In this document: one piece after another, positions 1 to 9,475 of the stretch | Layout of the letters: each line of letters opens with the position of its first letter | Numbering within the stretch: the first letter of the stretch is position 1 | Source: Bryobacteraceae bacterium | Lineage (GTDB): Bacteria; Acidobacteriota; Terriglobia; Bryobacterales; Bryobacteraceae | Reading direction: 5' to 3' | Assembly (NCBI GenBank): GCA_019752335.1 | Contig: JAIEMJ010000015.1 | Span: 1-64,000 of the forward strand | Length of the DNA stretch: 64,000 nucleotides | Position numbers and translations under genes: made by a program | The notes under the pieces: generated by a model | What the model was told of the DNA's origin: nothing | Databases searched by the model: none | The model's input: only the letters and a program-made list of their open reading frames with translations

Positions 1-213
1 AAAGATCTCCGCGACTTACAAGCCCAGCGCCATATCCCGGAGCCGGAAGAAGAACCCACCCCAATCGAACCCAAATCCGAAACCGAAGCAACGCCAAACG
101 AACCCAAACCCACCCCGGAAGAACAAGCCGCCGAAGCCAAGCGCCGCGCCTTCCAGCGTCACATCAACATCAACCTAGGCCGCCACCCCGACTGGGAGCC
201 GCCTACCCCGTAG
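1..213 (+). CDS. C-terminal end of an unidentified protein (partial)
   Basis: An open frame enters from the left edge and stops with TAG at 211-213, leaving about 70 residues. The visible part is rich in Glu and Pro (EPEEEPTPIEPK, TPNEPKPTPEEQ), which suggests a flexible charged linker, followed by a short tail with Arg, His and Trp (HININLGRHPDWEPP). No family is recognisable from this end. It is separated from the next gene, on the opposite strand, by about 115 bases in which nothing was recognised. Confidence 0.5.
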   Translation, partial: KDLRDLQAQRHIPEPEEEPTPIEPKSETEATPNEPKPTPEEQAAEAKRRAFQRHININLGRHPDWEPPTP

Positions 214-328
214 CCAGAAAAACTCAACTGCAGGATGCCGTCGGCTGAAGCCCTTCACCCGCTAACCGTTCGCCAGAGCCATGGGTCAGTAGCTCGCTGA
301 CTCGTATTTGTCTGAGCGGCGACGTCTC

Positions 329-784
329 TTAGCGGCCCGTCTGGCGGCCAAGGGGCAATTCGAAAAACAGCGTGCCCGCGTCTGGCGTGTCGTTGTAGCG
401 CGCGATGCGGGCGAAGCCGAGCGACTCGTAGAGTGCAATGGCGGCGGCCATGAACGGCAGCGTATCGAGACGGACACTGGCGCAACCCAGCCGGTGCGCC
501 TGGGCGACCGCGGCGGCCATCAGCGCCCGCGACACTCCTTGGCCGCGGTAAGCGGGACGTACATAGAGCCGCTTCACTTCGCCAAAAGGCCCAGGCTTCA
601 GCGCGACACAGCCCGCTGCTTCCTGGCCCACCCAGGCGATCCAGATGGCCGCATAAGGCGCGGGCAAGCTGGCCAGTTCGCTATCGAAGGACGCGAAGCA
701 GACGGGCGCATTCACCCCCGTCTGGTACTCGCGAAAGAGCTCGCGCACCAGATCCAAGTCCCCGGCCTCACGTACCTCGATCAA
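329..784 (-). CDS. GNAT family N-acetyltransferase
   Basis: A 151-residue single-domain GNAT acetyltransferase, which would transfer an acetyl group from acetyl-CoA to an unknown amine. The acetyl-CoA pyrophosphate-binding motif A is clear at about residues 76-90 (RPAYRGQGVSRAL). It is followed by the helix and the typical ALYESLGF motif B near residue 115. The start is a TTG whose last two bases overlap the TGA stop of the upstream acetyltransferase (TTGA), so the two genes are translationally coupled. The family assignment is firm; the substrate cannot be read from the sequence. Confidence 0.85.
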   Translation of the reverse strand: MIEVREAGDLDLVRELFREYQTGVNAPVCFASFDSELASLPAPYAAIWIAWVGQEAAGCVALKPGPFGEVKRLYVRPAYRGQGVSRALMAAAVAQAHRLGCASVRLDTLPFMAAAIALYESLGFARIARYNDTPDAGTLFFELPLGRQTGR

Positions 785-1761
785 TAGCGAAAGCCCTCCC
801 AGACGTGCGCCGCAAAGCGCTTCAACACCTGGAAGCCGAAGCGTTCATACAGCCGCACCGCTTCGAGGTTGTCCTCGGTCACCGTGAGGGTGACGGACCG
901 GCAGCCCAGGTCGCGCAAGTTTTGCAGGCAATAGCGCAACATCTCGTAGCCCAGGCCCTCGCCGCGCGCGCTGTCCGCCGTGCAAAGCTGCGTGATGTGG
1001 CCCACGCCGGGGCAGACGATGCTGGTGAGACAAAGTCCGCTGAAACGCCGGTTGACGGCATCCAGGGCAATGCAGGAGGCGGGCTCCTGGAAGGTGCCGC
1101 AGCCGGGATATTGCACGATGTTCATCAGGAAGCGGCGGGCGCCCGAAACACTGCGGTATTGGTCGTTGATATGCGCGTCGATATGCTGCCGGTAGGACTC
1201 GCTAATCAATTGGGAGGCCTCTTCGGAGCGCCGGTCCTCCCAGCGATCGAGCAGGAAGCGTGCGCTGGCCCGGCCCGGTGGGAAAAAGTCAATCGCCGTC
1301 AGGTCGAGCAGCATGAACAAGCGCGGAAACTCGCGTACCTGCGACGCCATGGGGAAATACGCCCCCGCCGGGCGCGTATCCCGGTACATCAGCAACTGCG
1401 ACTCAATGCGCCGCACGCCGGGTTGGCGCGACACCGTATGCACCGTGGCGTGCAAAAGCGCGCGTTCGGTGGCCGGCGAGGCGTGGGCGTGGCGCACGTA
1501 GAGGTCGCCGATGAGGCCCTTGTGCTCTTCGCAGACGTAGTAGGAGTAGCCGACAAGTTCGCCGTCCACGCGCAGACCGCAGCCGAGCAGCGCGCGCATG
1601 TCGACGAAGCGCTCGACGAGGTCCGCCGACGAGCGAAAGTCCCAGTAAAGGCGTTGGCGCCAGACGTCGACTTCTTCGCGCAGCAGCGACACGATCTCGC
1701 CGCCCCGAACATGCCCCAAATCGACGGTTTCGATGCGCGGGGGTTGGGGCAGTGCGGCCAT
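781..1761 (-). CDS. Tandem-domain GNAT acetyltransferase
   Basis: A 326-residue protein about twice the usual GNAT length, consistent with two GNAT folds. The C-terminal domain has the better acetyl-CoA signature (SARGEGLGYEMLRYCL, then EAVRLYERFGFQ). The N-terminal half keeps the beta-strand pattern GELVGYSYYVCEEHKGLIGDLYV but has a poor motif A, so it may be catalytically dead or substrate-binding. A TATAGT hexamer ends 11 bases before the ATG, and an AGAGGA ribosome site lies between. It is the first gene of a two-gene acetyltransferase operon. The substrate is unknown. Confidence 0.8.
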   Translation of the reverse strand: MAALPQPPRIETVDLGHVRGGEIVSLLREEVDVWRQRLYWDFRSSADLVERFVDMRALLGCGLRVDGELVGYSYYVCEEHKGLIGDLYVRHAHASPATERALLHATVHTVSRQPGVRRIESQLLMYRDTRPAGAYFPMASQVREFPRLFMLLDLTAIDFFPPGRASARFLLDRWEDRRSEEASQLISESYRQHIDAHINDQYRSVSGARRFLMNIVQYPGCGTFQEPASCIALDAVNRRFSGLCLTSIVCPGVGHITQLCTADSARGEGLGYEMLRYCLQNLRDLGCRSVTLTVTEDNLEAVRLYERFGFQVLKRFAAHVWEGFRY

Positions 1762-1784
1762 GCGTCCTCTTCACTATAAGGGAA

Positions 1785-3206
1785 TTACGGACTGGCTAGC
1801 CGCTCTTTTTGCTGAGCCGGAAAGCGGCATGCGCCTAGTACTGGTAGGGGATAGCCAAGCTGCCGTAAGTTGAGTAGCGCGGGGTAGAAGCACGGGTCGC
1901 GGGCGAGGGCGCGCAGAAAATCTTGTCGCGCGGCGTTGCGTTGGCCCAGCGCGGCCAGCGCCGTTCCGCGGTTGACGAGGGCGCGCGGGTCACCGGGTTC
2001 GCTCGCCAGCACGGCGCCGAATTCGCGCAAGGCATCGGCCGGGCGGCCGAGTTCGAGATACACGCGGCCTCGCTCGGCGGCGGCGCGGTCACCCGGCAGA
2101 TTCTGCAAGAGCGCCAGAGCCTCAGGCGTCGGCACCGCCCGCGCCAGTTGCACCAGCGGCCGGATCTTGCCGGGCGACGCGGCCACGGTATCGCGCCACA
2201 GCGACTCTTCGGTGCGAAAGACGAGGGTCCGCGCGAAGCTCAATGCCCCGAGCAGAATCGCCAAAACGGCTACTTGGTTGCGCTTCAGGCTGGGGGCTAG
2301 AGCGATAGCGAAGAAGGGCGCCGCGAGATACATACGGCGGTCGGCGGCCAGGTCGTCGATGGGGAGAAACGAAGAGGTCGGCGCCAGGAACACCAATCCG
2401 GCCAGGAACCACACCCGGCGCTCGCCTTTCAGGAAAAAGACCACCGTCGCGAGGCCGCCCCAGGCTACGGCGCTTAGCCACGCTTCGGGATGCAGATCCG
2501 GGTCGAAGTTGAGGCCAATGGGCACCAGTAGCAAGCGCAGATAGCGCACGATCACCGCGCCTTGCGACAAGGCGTAGGAAAGCGGCGGCATCGCCACGTC
2601 GAGGCCGGCCCCTGAGCCTTGGATTTGCGCCGTCGCCCACAGGCCGCGCAGGCCAGTCGTGACGGCGAGGAGCAGCATCGCCGCCAAGGCCTTCGAGGGT
2701 TCGCGATGCCAGAGCAGAAAGAAGAGCGGCAGGGCGACGGCCTCTTCCTTCGACAAAAGCGCCAACGCCGTCGCTGCCACGGCCAGCCAAGGCCGTTCGC
2801 GCATCCAGGCGGCGATGGCGGCCCAGGAGAAGAGCCCGCAGAGGAGCGTGCTGCGCGCATAGATGTAGGCGACGGGCTCGGTCTGCAACGGGTGCAGCGC
2901 GAAGACGACGAGTGCCAGCCAGGCGGCCGGTGCTGGCAGTAGCCGGCGCAGGGCGTCGCTGGCGAGCCAGATCGCGGCCAGGTGCAGCAGGAGGTTTACC
3001 AGGTGGTAGCCCCATGGCGAGTCGCCGTGGAGCTGGTAGTTGGCCCATAGTGTCAGGCTGGTGAGCGGTCGCACGCGGGCCGGGCTCAGCAGTTCCCAGG
3101 CGCCCGCGGGCGTGGTGTACGCCGGGTCAGCGAAGACCGCATAGTCGTCCAGATGCGCGGAGCCGAGGATCGCGGGGGCGAACGCCAGCGCGGCGGCAAG
3201 GATCAC
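1785..3206 (-). CDS. TMTC-like polytopic membrane protein with C-terminal TPRs
   Basis: A 473-residue membrane protein. The N-terminal two thirds hold many hydrophobic helices and the block RPLTSLTLWANYQLHG...GYHLVNLLLH, characteristic of the TMTC/O-mannosyltransferase-like (GT-C fold) family. The acidic HLDDY after the first helix fits the luminal/periplasmic catalytic Asp pair of such enzymes. The C-terminal part (about residues 370-450) has TPR-like repeats (RGRVYLELGRPADALREFGAVLA, ALVNRGTALAALGQRNAARQDF). The likely role is transfer of a sugar from a lipid-linked donor to an exported protein, but no substrate can be named. The start is GTG; no other in-frame start exists upstream before a stop. 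It is divergent from nth. Confidence 0.65.
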   Translation of the reverse strand: MILAAALAFAPAILGSAHLDDYAVFADPAYTTPAGAWELLSPARVRPLTSLTLWANYQLHGDSPWGYHLVNLLLHLAAIWLASDALRRLLPAPAAWLALVVFALHPLQTEPVAYIYARSTLLCGLFSWAAIAAWMRERPWLAVAATALALLSKEEAVALPLFFLLWHREPSKALAAMLLLAVTTGLRGLWATAQIQGSGAGLDVAMPPLSYALSQGAVIVRYLRLLLVPIGLNFDPDLHPEAWLSAVAWGGLATVVFFLKGERRVWFLAGLVFLAPTSSFLPIDDLAADRRMYLAAPFFAIALAPSLKRNQVAVLAILLGALSFARTLVFRTEESLWRDTVAASPGKIRPLVQLARAVPTPEALALLQNLPGDRAAAERGRVYLELGRPADALREFGAVLASEPGDPRALVNRGTALAALGQRNAARQDFLRALARDPCFYPALLNLRQLGYPLPVLGACRFPAQQKERLASP

Positions 3207-3224
3207 GAAAAGGCAATCGCGGGG

Positions 3225-3233
3225 TGCTATGCT
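3225..3233 (+). promoter_or_regulatory. Extended -10 promoter element of nth
   Basis: TGCTATGCT matches the extended -10 pattern TGnTATnnT. The hexamer ends 10 bases before the ATG at 3244, so the predicted transcript would begin only three or four bases upstream of that codon. The upstream ATG at 3229 lies inside the -10 element and is therefore an unlikely start. Confidence 0.5.
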
Positions 3234-3243
3234 TTCTAGTCTA

Positions 3244-3906
3244 ATGAATCCTCGGCCAAAGACCGCCGTCCAGCGTCAAGCCCGTTTGGACCGCATTCTC
3301 GCCCACCTCGACGCGCTTTACCCGAACGTCGAATGCGCGCTCACCCATCGCAACGCCTGGGAACTGCTGGTGGCGACCATTCTATCGGCGCAATGCACCG
3401 ACGTCCGCGTCAACCTGGTGACGCCCGGTCTCTTTAAGAAGTACCCCACCATGCGCGATCTCGCGCACGCCAACCTGGAAGAACTCGGCCAGGACATTCG
3501 CAGCACCGGCTTCTACAACAACAAGGCCAAGAACATCCAAGGCGCGGCCCGGACGATTCTCCAGGACTTCGGTGGCGAGGTGCCACGCACCATGGAAGAG
3601 TTGCTCACCGTCCCCGGCGCCGCGCGTAAAACGGCCAACGTCGTCCTGGGCAGCGGCTTCGGCATCGCCTCGGGCGTCGTGGTGGACACCCATATGGTCC
3701 GCTTGGCCAACCGCCTCGACCTGACCAAGGAATCCGACCCCGTAAAGATCGAGCGTGATCTCGTGAAGCTGATCCCCCAAAGCCGCTGGATCGACTTCTC
3801 CCACCAAATGATCCACCACGGCCGCGGCCTCTGCGCGGCCCGCAAACCACGCTGCGGCGAGTGTCCGATTTCGCCCGATTGCTACGCAGGTGACAAAGCC
3901 GAATAA
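3244..3906 (+). CDS. nth: Endonuclease III (DNA glycosylase/AP lyase)
   Basis: Removes oxidised pyrimidines from DNA and cleaves the abasic site. The 220-residue protein has the helix-hairpin-helix with the catalytic Lys (VPGAARKTANVVL; the common form is LPGVGRKTANVVL). The catalytic Asp follows in VVDTHMVRLANR. A C-terminal 4Fe-4S loop with spacing C-x6-C-x2-C-x5-C is seen in CAARKPRCGECPISPDC. ATG 3244 was chosen because a predicted extended -10 overlaps the upstream ATG at 3229. tRNA-Phe follows 20 bases downstream. The AA in place of GV in the hairpin is a small deviation. Confidence 0.95.
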   Translation: MNPRPKTAVQRQARLDRILAHLDALYPNVECALTHRNAWELLVATILSAQCTDVRVNLVTPGLFKKYPTMRDLAHANLEELGQDIRSTGFYNNKAKNIQGAARTILQDFGGEVPRTMEELLTVPGAARKTANVVLGSGFGIASGVVVDTHMVRLANRLDLTKESDPVKIERDLVKLIPQSRWIDFSHQMIHHGRGLCAARKPRCGECPISPDCYAGDKAE

Positions 3907-3926
3907 TTTGCTAAACTGAAGGAGTT

Positions 3927-4002
<76 letters not shown>

Positions 4003-4017
4003 TCCTGAAATTCGATG

Positions 4018-4050
4018 CCCCGGAGCCCATTGCGGGCCTTCCGGGGTTTT
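4018..4050 (+). terminator. Rho-independent terminator after tRNA-Phe
   Basis: A hairpin with arms CCCCGGA (4018-4024) and TCCGGGG (4040-4046) is followed by TTTT. It ends the tRNA transcript. Because it lies just beyond the stop of the converging yihY-like gene, it may serve both strands. Confidence 0.75.
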
Positions 4051-4054
4051 GCAT

Positions 4055-4942
4055 TTAGGCCCTCATGTCTCCTGATCCTTCCCGCTGGTGATGAGCGAGG
4101 GCGTGGGTAAACTCGGCGCCCAGAAAGAACAACTGCGACGAGTAATAGACCCAAACGATCACCACCACCAGGGACCCGGCCGCGCCGTACGCGGAGCCAA
4201 CGCTGGCTTTGCCCAGGTACAGGCCGATCAGCGCCTTGCCCACCGTGAACAGGAAAGCGGTGACGATGGCGCCCACGCGCACCTCGCGCCAGGGGATCGA
4301 CTTGTCCGGGACATACTTGAAAATCAGAGCGAACAGGACGGCGGTCGCGGCAAACGAGACCAGAAAGTTCAGGGACGTCAACACTGACTCGGGTACCGGC
4401 AGCCAAGTATCGAAAAACTTGCCGGCGGCGGCGAGCGCGGCGCTCAAGACGAGCGAGACCAGCAGCAGGAAGCCGATGGCCAGCACCATGCCAAAGGAGA
4501 AAAACCGCTGCTTCAGGAAATCGCCGAAGCGCATCTGTTCGGCCGGCGGCACCTGCCAGATCGTGTTCAGCGCGGAGCGAAGTTCGAGAAAGACGCCAGA
4601 GGCGCCAAAGAAGAGGGTAACCAAGCCAACGGCCGAGGCGAACAGACCCGAGGAAGGCTCCTGCGCGTGCTCGATGGTGACCTTGACGGCGTCGGCCCCG
4701 GCCTGGCCGATGAGGTCGCGTACCTGACTGAGCAATTGATCTTGCGCGGCGGAGTAGCCGAGGAAGGCGGCGGCAAAGGCGACTACCAGGATCACCAGCG
4801 GCGCCATCGAGAGGATGGTGTAGAAGGCGAGCGCGGCGCCCAGGCGCGGCGCGTCGTGAAGATTCCAGGCCAGCCAAGTGTGCCGCAAAATCGGCCAGAG
4901 GGAGTAAGGTTGTTGGGTCAAGCGGATGCTTCGAGTGTACAT
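4055..4942 (-). CDS. YihY/BrkB family inner-membrane protein
   Basis: A 295-residue polytopic membrane protein of the YihY/virulence factor BrkB family (once called RNase BN). The hallmark N-terminal segment GAALAFYTILSMAPLVILVVA, the LFFGASGVFLELRSALNTIW block and the C-terminal AYGAAGSLVVVIVWVYYSSQLFFLGAEFTHA are all present. Six transmembrane segments are apparent. The biochemical role of the family is unsettled. About 225 bases with no recognisable feature separate its start from the RND remnant upstream. Confidence 0.9.
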   Translation of the reverse strand: MYTRSIRLTQQPYSLWPILRHTWLAWNLHDAPRLGAALAFYTILSMAPLVILVVAFAAAFLGYSAAQDQLLSQVRDLIGQAGADAVKVTIEHAQEPSSGLFASAVGLVTLFFGASGVFLELRSALNTIWQVPPAEQMRFGDFLKQRFFSFGMVLAIGFLLLVSLVLSAALAAAGKFFDTWLPVPESVLTSLNFLVSFAATAVLFALIFKYVPDKSIPWREVRVGAIVTAFLFTVGKALIGLYLGKASVGSAYGAAGSLVVVIVWVYYSSQLFFLGAEFTHALAHHQREGSGDMRA

Positions 4943-5167
4943 TCAAGCGATCTTCTCCCTTGCCGGCTGGCTGGATACCGGGCCCCTTCGAGGAAATCCG
5001 CCGAGGGACGCGGGCCAGAAAATCTTTCCGGCCCTCCACCAATCGCCGCGATGGAAAGGTCCGTCGCCGGCCCAGAAGAGCGAACTCGAGGAGAGGCTCA
5101 AAGCCATTCGGCTTCAACAGACCTCGGCGAGCCAGGTCTTCTGCTGGACGCGGGCCGGAAACCGCCA

Positions 5168-5449
5168 TTAAGCCGGTTCGCCGGCTTTCTGCGTCCCCAT
5201 TAGTACCACGCGGAATACCGGCACCACTAACAGAATCAGCACCGGGGCCAACAGCATTCCGCCGACGATCACGGTCGCTAGCGGGCGCTGCGTCTGGCTG
5301 CCGATCCCGCGCGACAGGGCGGCCGGCAGCAGGCCGATGCAGGCCGAGAGGGCCGTCATCAGCATGGGACGCAGCCTCGTCTTGGCCGCCTCTTTCATGG
5401 CCGGTTCGCGGCAGAGTCCCTTCTGCCGCCGGTCGAAAGCGAGTTGCAC
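5168..5449 (-). pseudogene. C-terminal remnant of a CzcA/CusA-type heavy-metal RND efflux pump
   Basis: The frame encodes only the last 75 or so residues of an RND pump that is normally above 1000 residues. The match runs from AMKEAAKTRLRPMLMTALSA through GIGSQTQRPLATVIVGGML to LAPVLILLVVPVFR, the diagnostic tail of heavy-metal RND pumps. Upstream (towards 5560) the frame loses any resemblance and meets stops, so more than 90 percent of the gene is missing. It is best read as debris of a deleted efflux operon lying downstream of uvrA. Confidence 0.8.
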
Positions 5450-5568
5450 TGCCCGGACGGCGCGCGGATCCCGGTGGAGATCTCTTGCTCGACTTACTCC
5501 ACCAGCTCCGCGGTCGGGGTTCGCTAATGGGTCGGAAGCCGCGCGGGACCCTCTTGTTTCTGAGCTTC

Positions 5569-8484
5569 TTACGCGGTGGGCCGCGCGACGCCGCGCATGG
5601 CGGCGGCTAGGAATTGGCCGGTGTAGGAATTGGTGAGTTTCGCGATGGCTTCGGGGGTGCCGGTGCCGACGACGAGTCCGCCGCCGGCGCCTCCTTCGGG
5701 GCCTAGGTCGATTAACCAGTCCGCGGCGCGGATGACGTCCATGTTGTGTTCAATGAGCAGGACACTGCCGCCTTGCTCGATCAGCTTCTGAAAGGCGGTG
5801 AGCAGCTTCGCGATGTCGTCGAAGTGCAGGCCGGTGGTGGGTTCGTCGAAGATAAACAAGGTACCGCCGCAACTGGCCAGGGCCAGATGTGCAGCGAGCT
5901 TCACGCGCTGCGCCTCGCCGCCCGAGAGCGTGGTGGCGGACTGGCCTAAGCGCAGATAACCGAGCCCGACTTCTTCGAGCACGCGCAGCTTATGATGCAG
6001 CTTTGGCTGGTCCGCGAAGAGGACCATCGCCTCGCTGACGCTCAAACGGAGAACCTGATGAATGTTTCGCTCGCGATATTGAATCTCGAGCAAGGCGGGC
6101 TTGTAGCGGGTGCCCTTACAGTCGTCGCAGATGAGTTCCACGTCTGCCAGGAACTGCATCTCCACGGTGACCGTGCCATCGCCTTGACAGGTCTCGCAGC
6201 GGCCGCCGGGGATGTTGAACGAGAAGTGCCCCGCCGAATAGCCACGTTTCTTGGCTTCGGGAGTGGAAGCGAAGAGTTCGCGGATGAGATCGAAGGCCTT
6301 CACATAGGTGACCGGATTCGACCGCGGCGTGCGGCCAATCGGCGACTGGTCCACCAGCACGACGTTCGAGAGCAACCCGGCCCGCTCCACGTCGCGGCAG
6401 GTCTGGCGCTCGGAATTCTCGAAGGCCTCGCTCTCGGAGGCGGGCGACTCGCCTTCGCTCTTGTAGCGGCGGGCGAGGGTGCGATGGATGACGTCGTGCA
6501 CGAGCGTGGACTTACCGGAGCCGGAGACGCCCGTAACGCAGACGAGCAGGCCGAGCGGGATCTCGACGTCGATGTTGCGCAGGTTATTGGCGCGGCAGCC
6601 TCGGAAGGTGATCTGCCGTTTTTTGTCCACCGGCCGTCGCGCGCCTGTGGCGGGGCGAGCAGTGCTTTCTGCGCGCAGGTGGAAGCCGGTGCGGGAGGGG
6701 TGATCGGGCCAGCGGACGAGTTCGTCGAAGGTGCCTTCGTAGATCAGTTGGCCGCCGTGTTCACCGGCGCCGGGACCCAGGTCAATCAAGTGGTCCGCGG
6801 CGCGCATCACGTCAGAGTCGTGCTCCACCACCAGGATCGTGTTGCCGAGGTCGCGTAGCTCATGCAGGATCTTGATCAGGCGGCCGGTGTCGCGCGAATG
6901 GAGGCCGATGGAGGGCTCGTCGAGGACGTAACAAGCTCCGACGAGTTGCGAACCCAGGCAGGTGGCGAGCTGAATGCGCTGGGCCTCGCCGCCGGAGAGC
7001 GTGGCGGATAAGCGGTCCAGGGTGAGGTACTCGAGGCCGACGTCGTTCAGGAAGCGCAGCCGTTGGCGGATCTCGACCAGGATGCGATCAGCGATGGCGC
7101 GGGCTTCGTCGGGCAGGGTCATGGTGGCGAAGAAGGCCAGCGCTTCGGCGATGTTGAGCCGTGTGACGTCGCCCACGGTGCGGCCCGAAAGCTGCACGTA
7201 GAGCGCTTCGGGCCGCAGGCGGCTGCCGTCGCAGTCGGTGCAGCGCGCGTAGCCACGGTAGCGGCTCAAGAAGACGCGGACGTGGACCTTGTACTTCTTT
7301 TTCTCGACCTCGGCGAAGAATTCGCGGACGCCCGCCTCCACCAGCTTGCGTTCGTCTTTGGAGAGCTCGTGGTAGGGCTTGTGCCAGGGCAGTTGGCCTT
7401 TGTGAGCCCGCTTGAACTCCTCGTAGTGCCATTCGTAGGAGGGTTTGGTCCAGGGGTCGACGGCGCCTTCGTCCAGGCTGCGCGTGCGGTCCGGAATGAT
7501 CAGATCGAGGTCATAGTCGATGGTGTTGCCGAAGCCCTGGCACTTGGGACAGGCGCCGAAGGGGTTGTTGAAGCTGAAGAGGCGGGGCTCGGGGGTTTGA
7601 AACTCCTTGCCGCAGGTTTTGCAACTGAAGGCCTCGGAGAAACGCAATTGGCGTTTTTCGGGGGTGGCCTCCTCGAAGATCACTTCGCCGGCTTCGCGGT
7701 AGCAGATTTCGGTGGTGTCGACGACGCGCTGGTGGAGGTCCTCGGTGATGCCGAAGCGGTCGGCGAGGGCGAAGAGGGGCTGGGTGAAGTCGATGTCGAG
7801 CAGGCTTTCGGGCGAGGAGAACTCGAAGATGCGCCCGTTCTGGAAGAGGCGATTGAAGCCCTTGCCGCGCAGTTCGAAGAGGCGGTCGCGCAGGTCGCCG
7901 GTGGCGACGCGCTCCTTGCGGACGGTCTTGAGGAGCGTGCGGGGATGCGCGGTGTCGGCTTTCTTCGCGGCCTTCTTGGGCTTGTCGTCCGGCTTCGGCG
8001 CCTCGGTGGGGGCGACCACTACGGGAAACAGGGCGTACCAACGCGAGCCGAGGGGCTGGCGGAGCATCGCCATGGCCACCTGGTCGACGGTGTCGCGCTC
8101 GACGGGCTTGTGGCAATTCGGGCACCAGGTTTGTCCGGCGCGCGCGTAGAGCAGGCGCAAGAAGTCGTAGATTTCGGTGGACGTCGCGACGGTGGAACGC
8201 GGGTTGCGCGTCGTGTTCTTCTGCTTGATCGCCACTGGTGGGGCGATGCCTTCAATCTCGTCGATATCGGGCTTCTCCATGCGCTCCAAAAACTGGCGCG
8301 CATAAGCCGACATCGACTCGACGTAGCGGCGTTGCCCCTCGGCGTAGATCGTATCGAAGACGAGCGAACTCTTCCCGGAGCCCGATACGCCGGTAACCAC
8401 GGTCAATTGATGATGAGGGATCGCCAGCGTGAGGTTCTTGAGATTATGAACGCGGGCGCCACGAATGAGAATCGAATCTTGAAT
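5569..8484 (-). CDS. uvrA: Excinuclease ABC subunit A
   Basis: Damage-recognition ATPase of nucleotide excision repair. Two ABC modules are visible: Walker [10 protein letters not shown] with signature [12 protein letters not shown] and Walker [12 protein letters not shown], then [24 protein letters not shown] and [11 protein letters not shown]. Zinc-binding pairs are CKTCGK...CPKCQG and CETCQG...CDDCKG. A Lys/Pro-rich insert ([15 protein letters not shown]) lies in the first module. Start problem: the first ATG/GTG/TTG is a TTG at 8406, which would delete the conserved strand [20 protein letters not shown]. That block is encoded in frame up to a TAG at 8488-8490, and only ATT codons could start it. 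ATT at 8484 is proposed; with TTG 8406 the protein would be 945 residues. Confidence 0.93.
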   Translation of the reverse strand: MQDSILIRGARVHNLKNLTLAIPHHQLTVVTGVSGSGKSSLVFDTIYAEGQRRYVESMSAYARQFLERMEKPDIDEIEGIAPPVAIKQKNTTRNPRSTVATSTEIYDFLRLLYARAGQTWCPNCHKPVERDTVDQVAMAMLRQPLGSRWYALFPVVVAPTEAPKPDDKPKKAAKKADTAHPRTLLKTVRKERVATGDLRDRLFELRGKGFNRLFQNGRIFEFSSPESLLDIDFTQPLFALADRFGITEDLHQRVVDTTEICYREAGEVIFEEATPEKRQLRFSEAFSCKTCGKEFQTPEPRLFSFNNPFGACPKCQGFGNTIDYDLDLIIPDRTRSLDEGAVDPWTKPSYEWHYEEFKRAHKGQLPWHKPYHELSKDERKLVEAGVREFFAEVEKKKYKVHVRVFLSRYRGYARCTDCDGSRLRPEALYVQLSGRTVGDVTRLNIAEALAFFATMTLPDEARAIADRILVEIRQRLRFLNDVGLEYLTLDRLSATLSGGEAQRIQLATCLGSQLVGACYVLDEPSIGLHSRDTGRLIKILHELRDLGNTILVVEHDSDVMRAADHLIDLGPGAGEHGGQLIYEGTFDELVRWPDHPSRTGFHLRAESTARPATGARRPVDKKRQITFRGCRANNLRNIDVEIPLGLLVCVTGVSGSGKSTLVHDVIHRTLARRYKSEGESPASESEAFENSERQTCRDVERAGLLSNVVLVDQSPIGRTPRSNPVTYVKAFDLIRELFASTPEAKKRGYSAGHFSFNIPGGRCETCQGDGTVTVEMQFLADVELICDDCKGTRYKPALLEIQYRERNIHQVLRLSVSEAMVLFADQPKLHHKLRVLEEVGLGYLRLGQSATTLSGGEAQRVKLAAHLALASCGGTLFIFDEPTTGLHFDDIAKLLTAFQKLIEQGGSVLLIEHNMDVIRAADWLIDLGPEGGAGGGLVVGTGTPEAIAKLTNSYTGQFLAAAMRGVARPTA

Positions 8485-8490
8485 ACTCTA

Positions 8491-8498
8491 AGTATAAC
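8491..8498. promoter_or_regulatory. Shared bidirectional -10 element for uvrA and mutY
   Basis: AGTATAAC reads as TATAAC (8493-8498) on the plus strand and as TATACT (8496-8491) on the minus strand, so one short A/T block serves as -10 in both directions. It ends five bases before the mutY ATG and six bases before the proposed uvrA ATT. No good -35 was found on either side. Both transcripts would be essentially leaderless. Confidence 0.5.
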
Positions 8499-8503
8499 GT
8501 CCG

Positions 8504-9475
8504 ATGAAATTCTCCCAAGCCCTTATCCAGTGGTACGAGCAAGCGAAGCGCGATTTACCGTGGCGCCACACGGCGGACCCTTACCGCATCCTGGTCTCCG
8601 AAGTGATGCTGCAGCAGACGCGCGCCACTACCGTCATCCCCTATTACGAGCGCTTCCTCGCCAGCTACCCCACGGCCGCCGCGCTCGCCGCCGCGCCGGA
8701 GAGCGAGTTGCTGGCCATGTGGAGCGGGCTGGGCTACTATTCGCGGGCTCGCAATCTGCAACTCGCCGCCAGAGAAGCCGCTACCGGTTTTCCCCGCGAC
8801 TATGACGGGCTGCGCGCGCTGCCCGGCGTGGGCGACTACACGGCCGCCGCTGTGGCGAGCATTGCTTTCGGCTTGCCCTATGCGGTGCTCGACGGTAATG
8901 TCGTGCGGACGATGGCGCGGGTGACGAACGACGCGGGCGACGTGCGGTCGCCGGCGGTACGCCGCCGTTTGCAAGCGGCGGCGACTGAACGTCTGGACGC
9001 GGCGCAGCCGGGGTTGTTCAACCAAGCCATGATGGAGCTCGGCGCGACGCTGTGTACGCCCCGCAAGCCGCAATGTCTGCTCTGCCCGGTGGCTGCGATG
9101 TGCGCGGGGCGAAAGGCCGGGCGGCAGGATCAGTTGCCAGTGAAACTCGGGAAGGCCGCCGCGATTGAGGAGCATCGGACACTGTATTTGGTGCGGCGCG
9201 GGGCGAAGTATCTCTTCTGGCGGCGCCCGGCGGAGAGCCGCCGTTTAGCGGGCTTTCACGAACTGCCGGAGGGTAGCCAGTTGCCCCAGGCGGAACGCGG
9301 CGAGCTACTGGGCGAGGTGAAGCACGCCATCGTCAACCATCGCTACACAATCCAGATCTTCGCCGCGAAGCTGGCCGCTGCGCCCGAAGGCTTCGTCTGG
9401 CTCGATCCGGCCGAGGCGCTTACGCAGCCGATCAGCACCATCGCCAAAAAGGCGTTGGGCTTAGTCCGCCGGTAG
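8504..9475 (+). CDS. mutY: A/G-specific adenine glycosylase
   Basis: Removes adenine mispaired with 8-oxoguanine. The catalytic Glu sits in SEVMLQQTRATTV and the catalytic Asp in VLDGNVVRTMAR, after the hairpin ALPGVGDYTAAAVASIAF. The 4Fe-4S cluster loop is CTPRKPQCLLCPVAAMC (C-x6-C-x2-C-x5-C). The C-terminal NUDIX-like 8-oxoG recognition domain spans about residues 225-323 and includes NHRYTIQIF, the counterpart of the FSH loop. At 323 residues it is slightly short for the family. Its end overlaps the convergent aquaporin gene by 15 bases. Confidence 0.95.
   Translation: MKFSQALIQWYEQAKRDLPWRHTADPYRILVSEVMLQQTRATTVIPYYERFLASYPTAAALAAAPESELLAMWSGLGYYSRARNLQLAAREAATGFPRDYDGLRALPGVGDYTAAAVASIAFGLPYAVLDGNVVRTMARVTNDAGDVRSPAVRRRLQAAATERLDAAQPGLFNQAMMELGATLCTPRKPQCLLCPVAAMCAGRKAGRQDQLPVKLGKAAAIEEHRTLYLVRRGAKYLFWRRPAESRRLAGFHELPEGSQLPQAERGELLGEVKHAIVNHRYTIQIFAAKLAAAPEGFVWLDPAEALTQPISTIAKKALGLVRR

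Noticed and set aside
4943-5167. Possible gene between the YihY-like gene and the RND remnant
   Set aside because: Open frames here are short, lack ribosome sites and have no recognisable protein features.
7063-8805. A 580-codon open frame antisense to uvrA and running into mutY
   Set aside because: It is the mirror of a high-GC coding frame, rich in Val, Gly, Ala and Glu with no domain. uvrA and mutY on the real frames have complete catalytic motifs.
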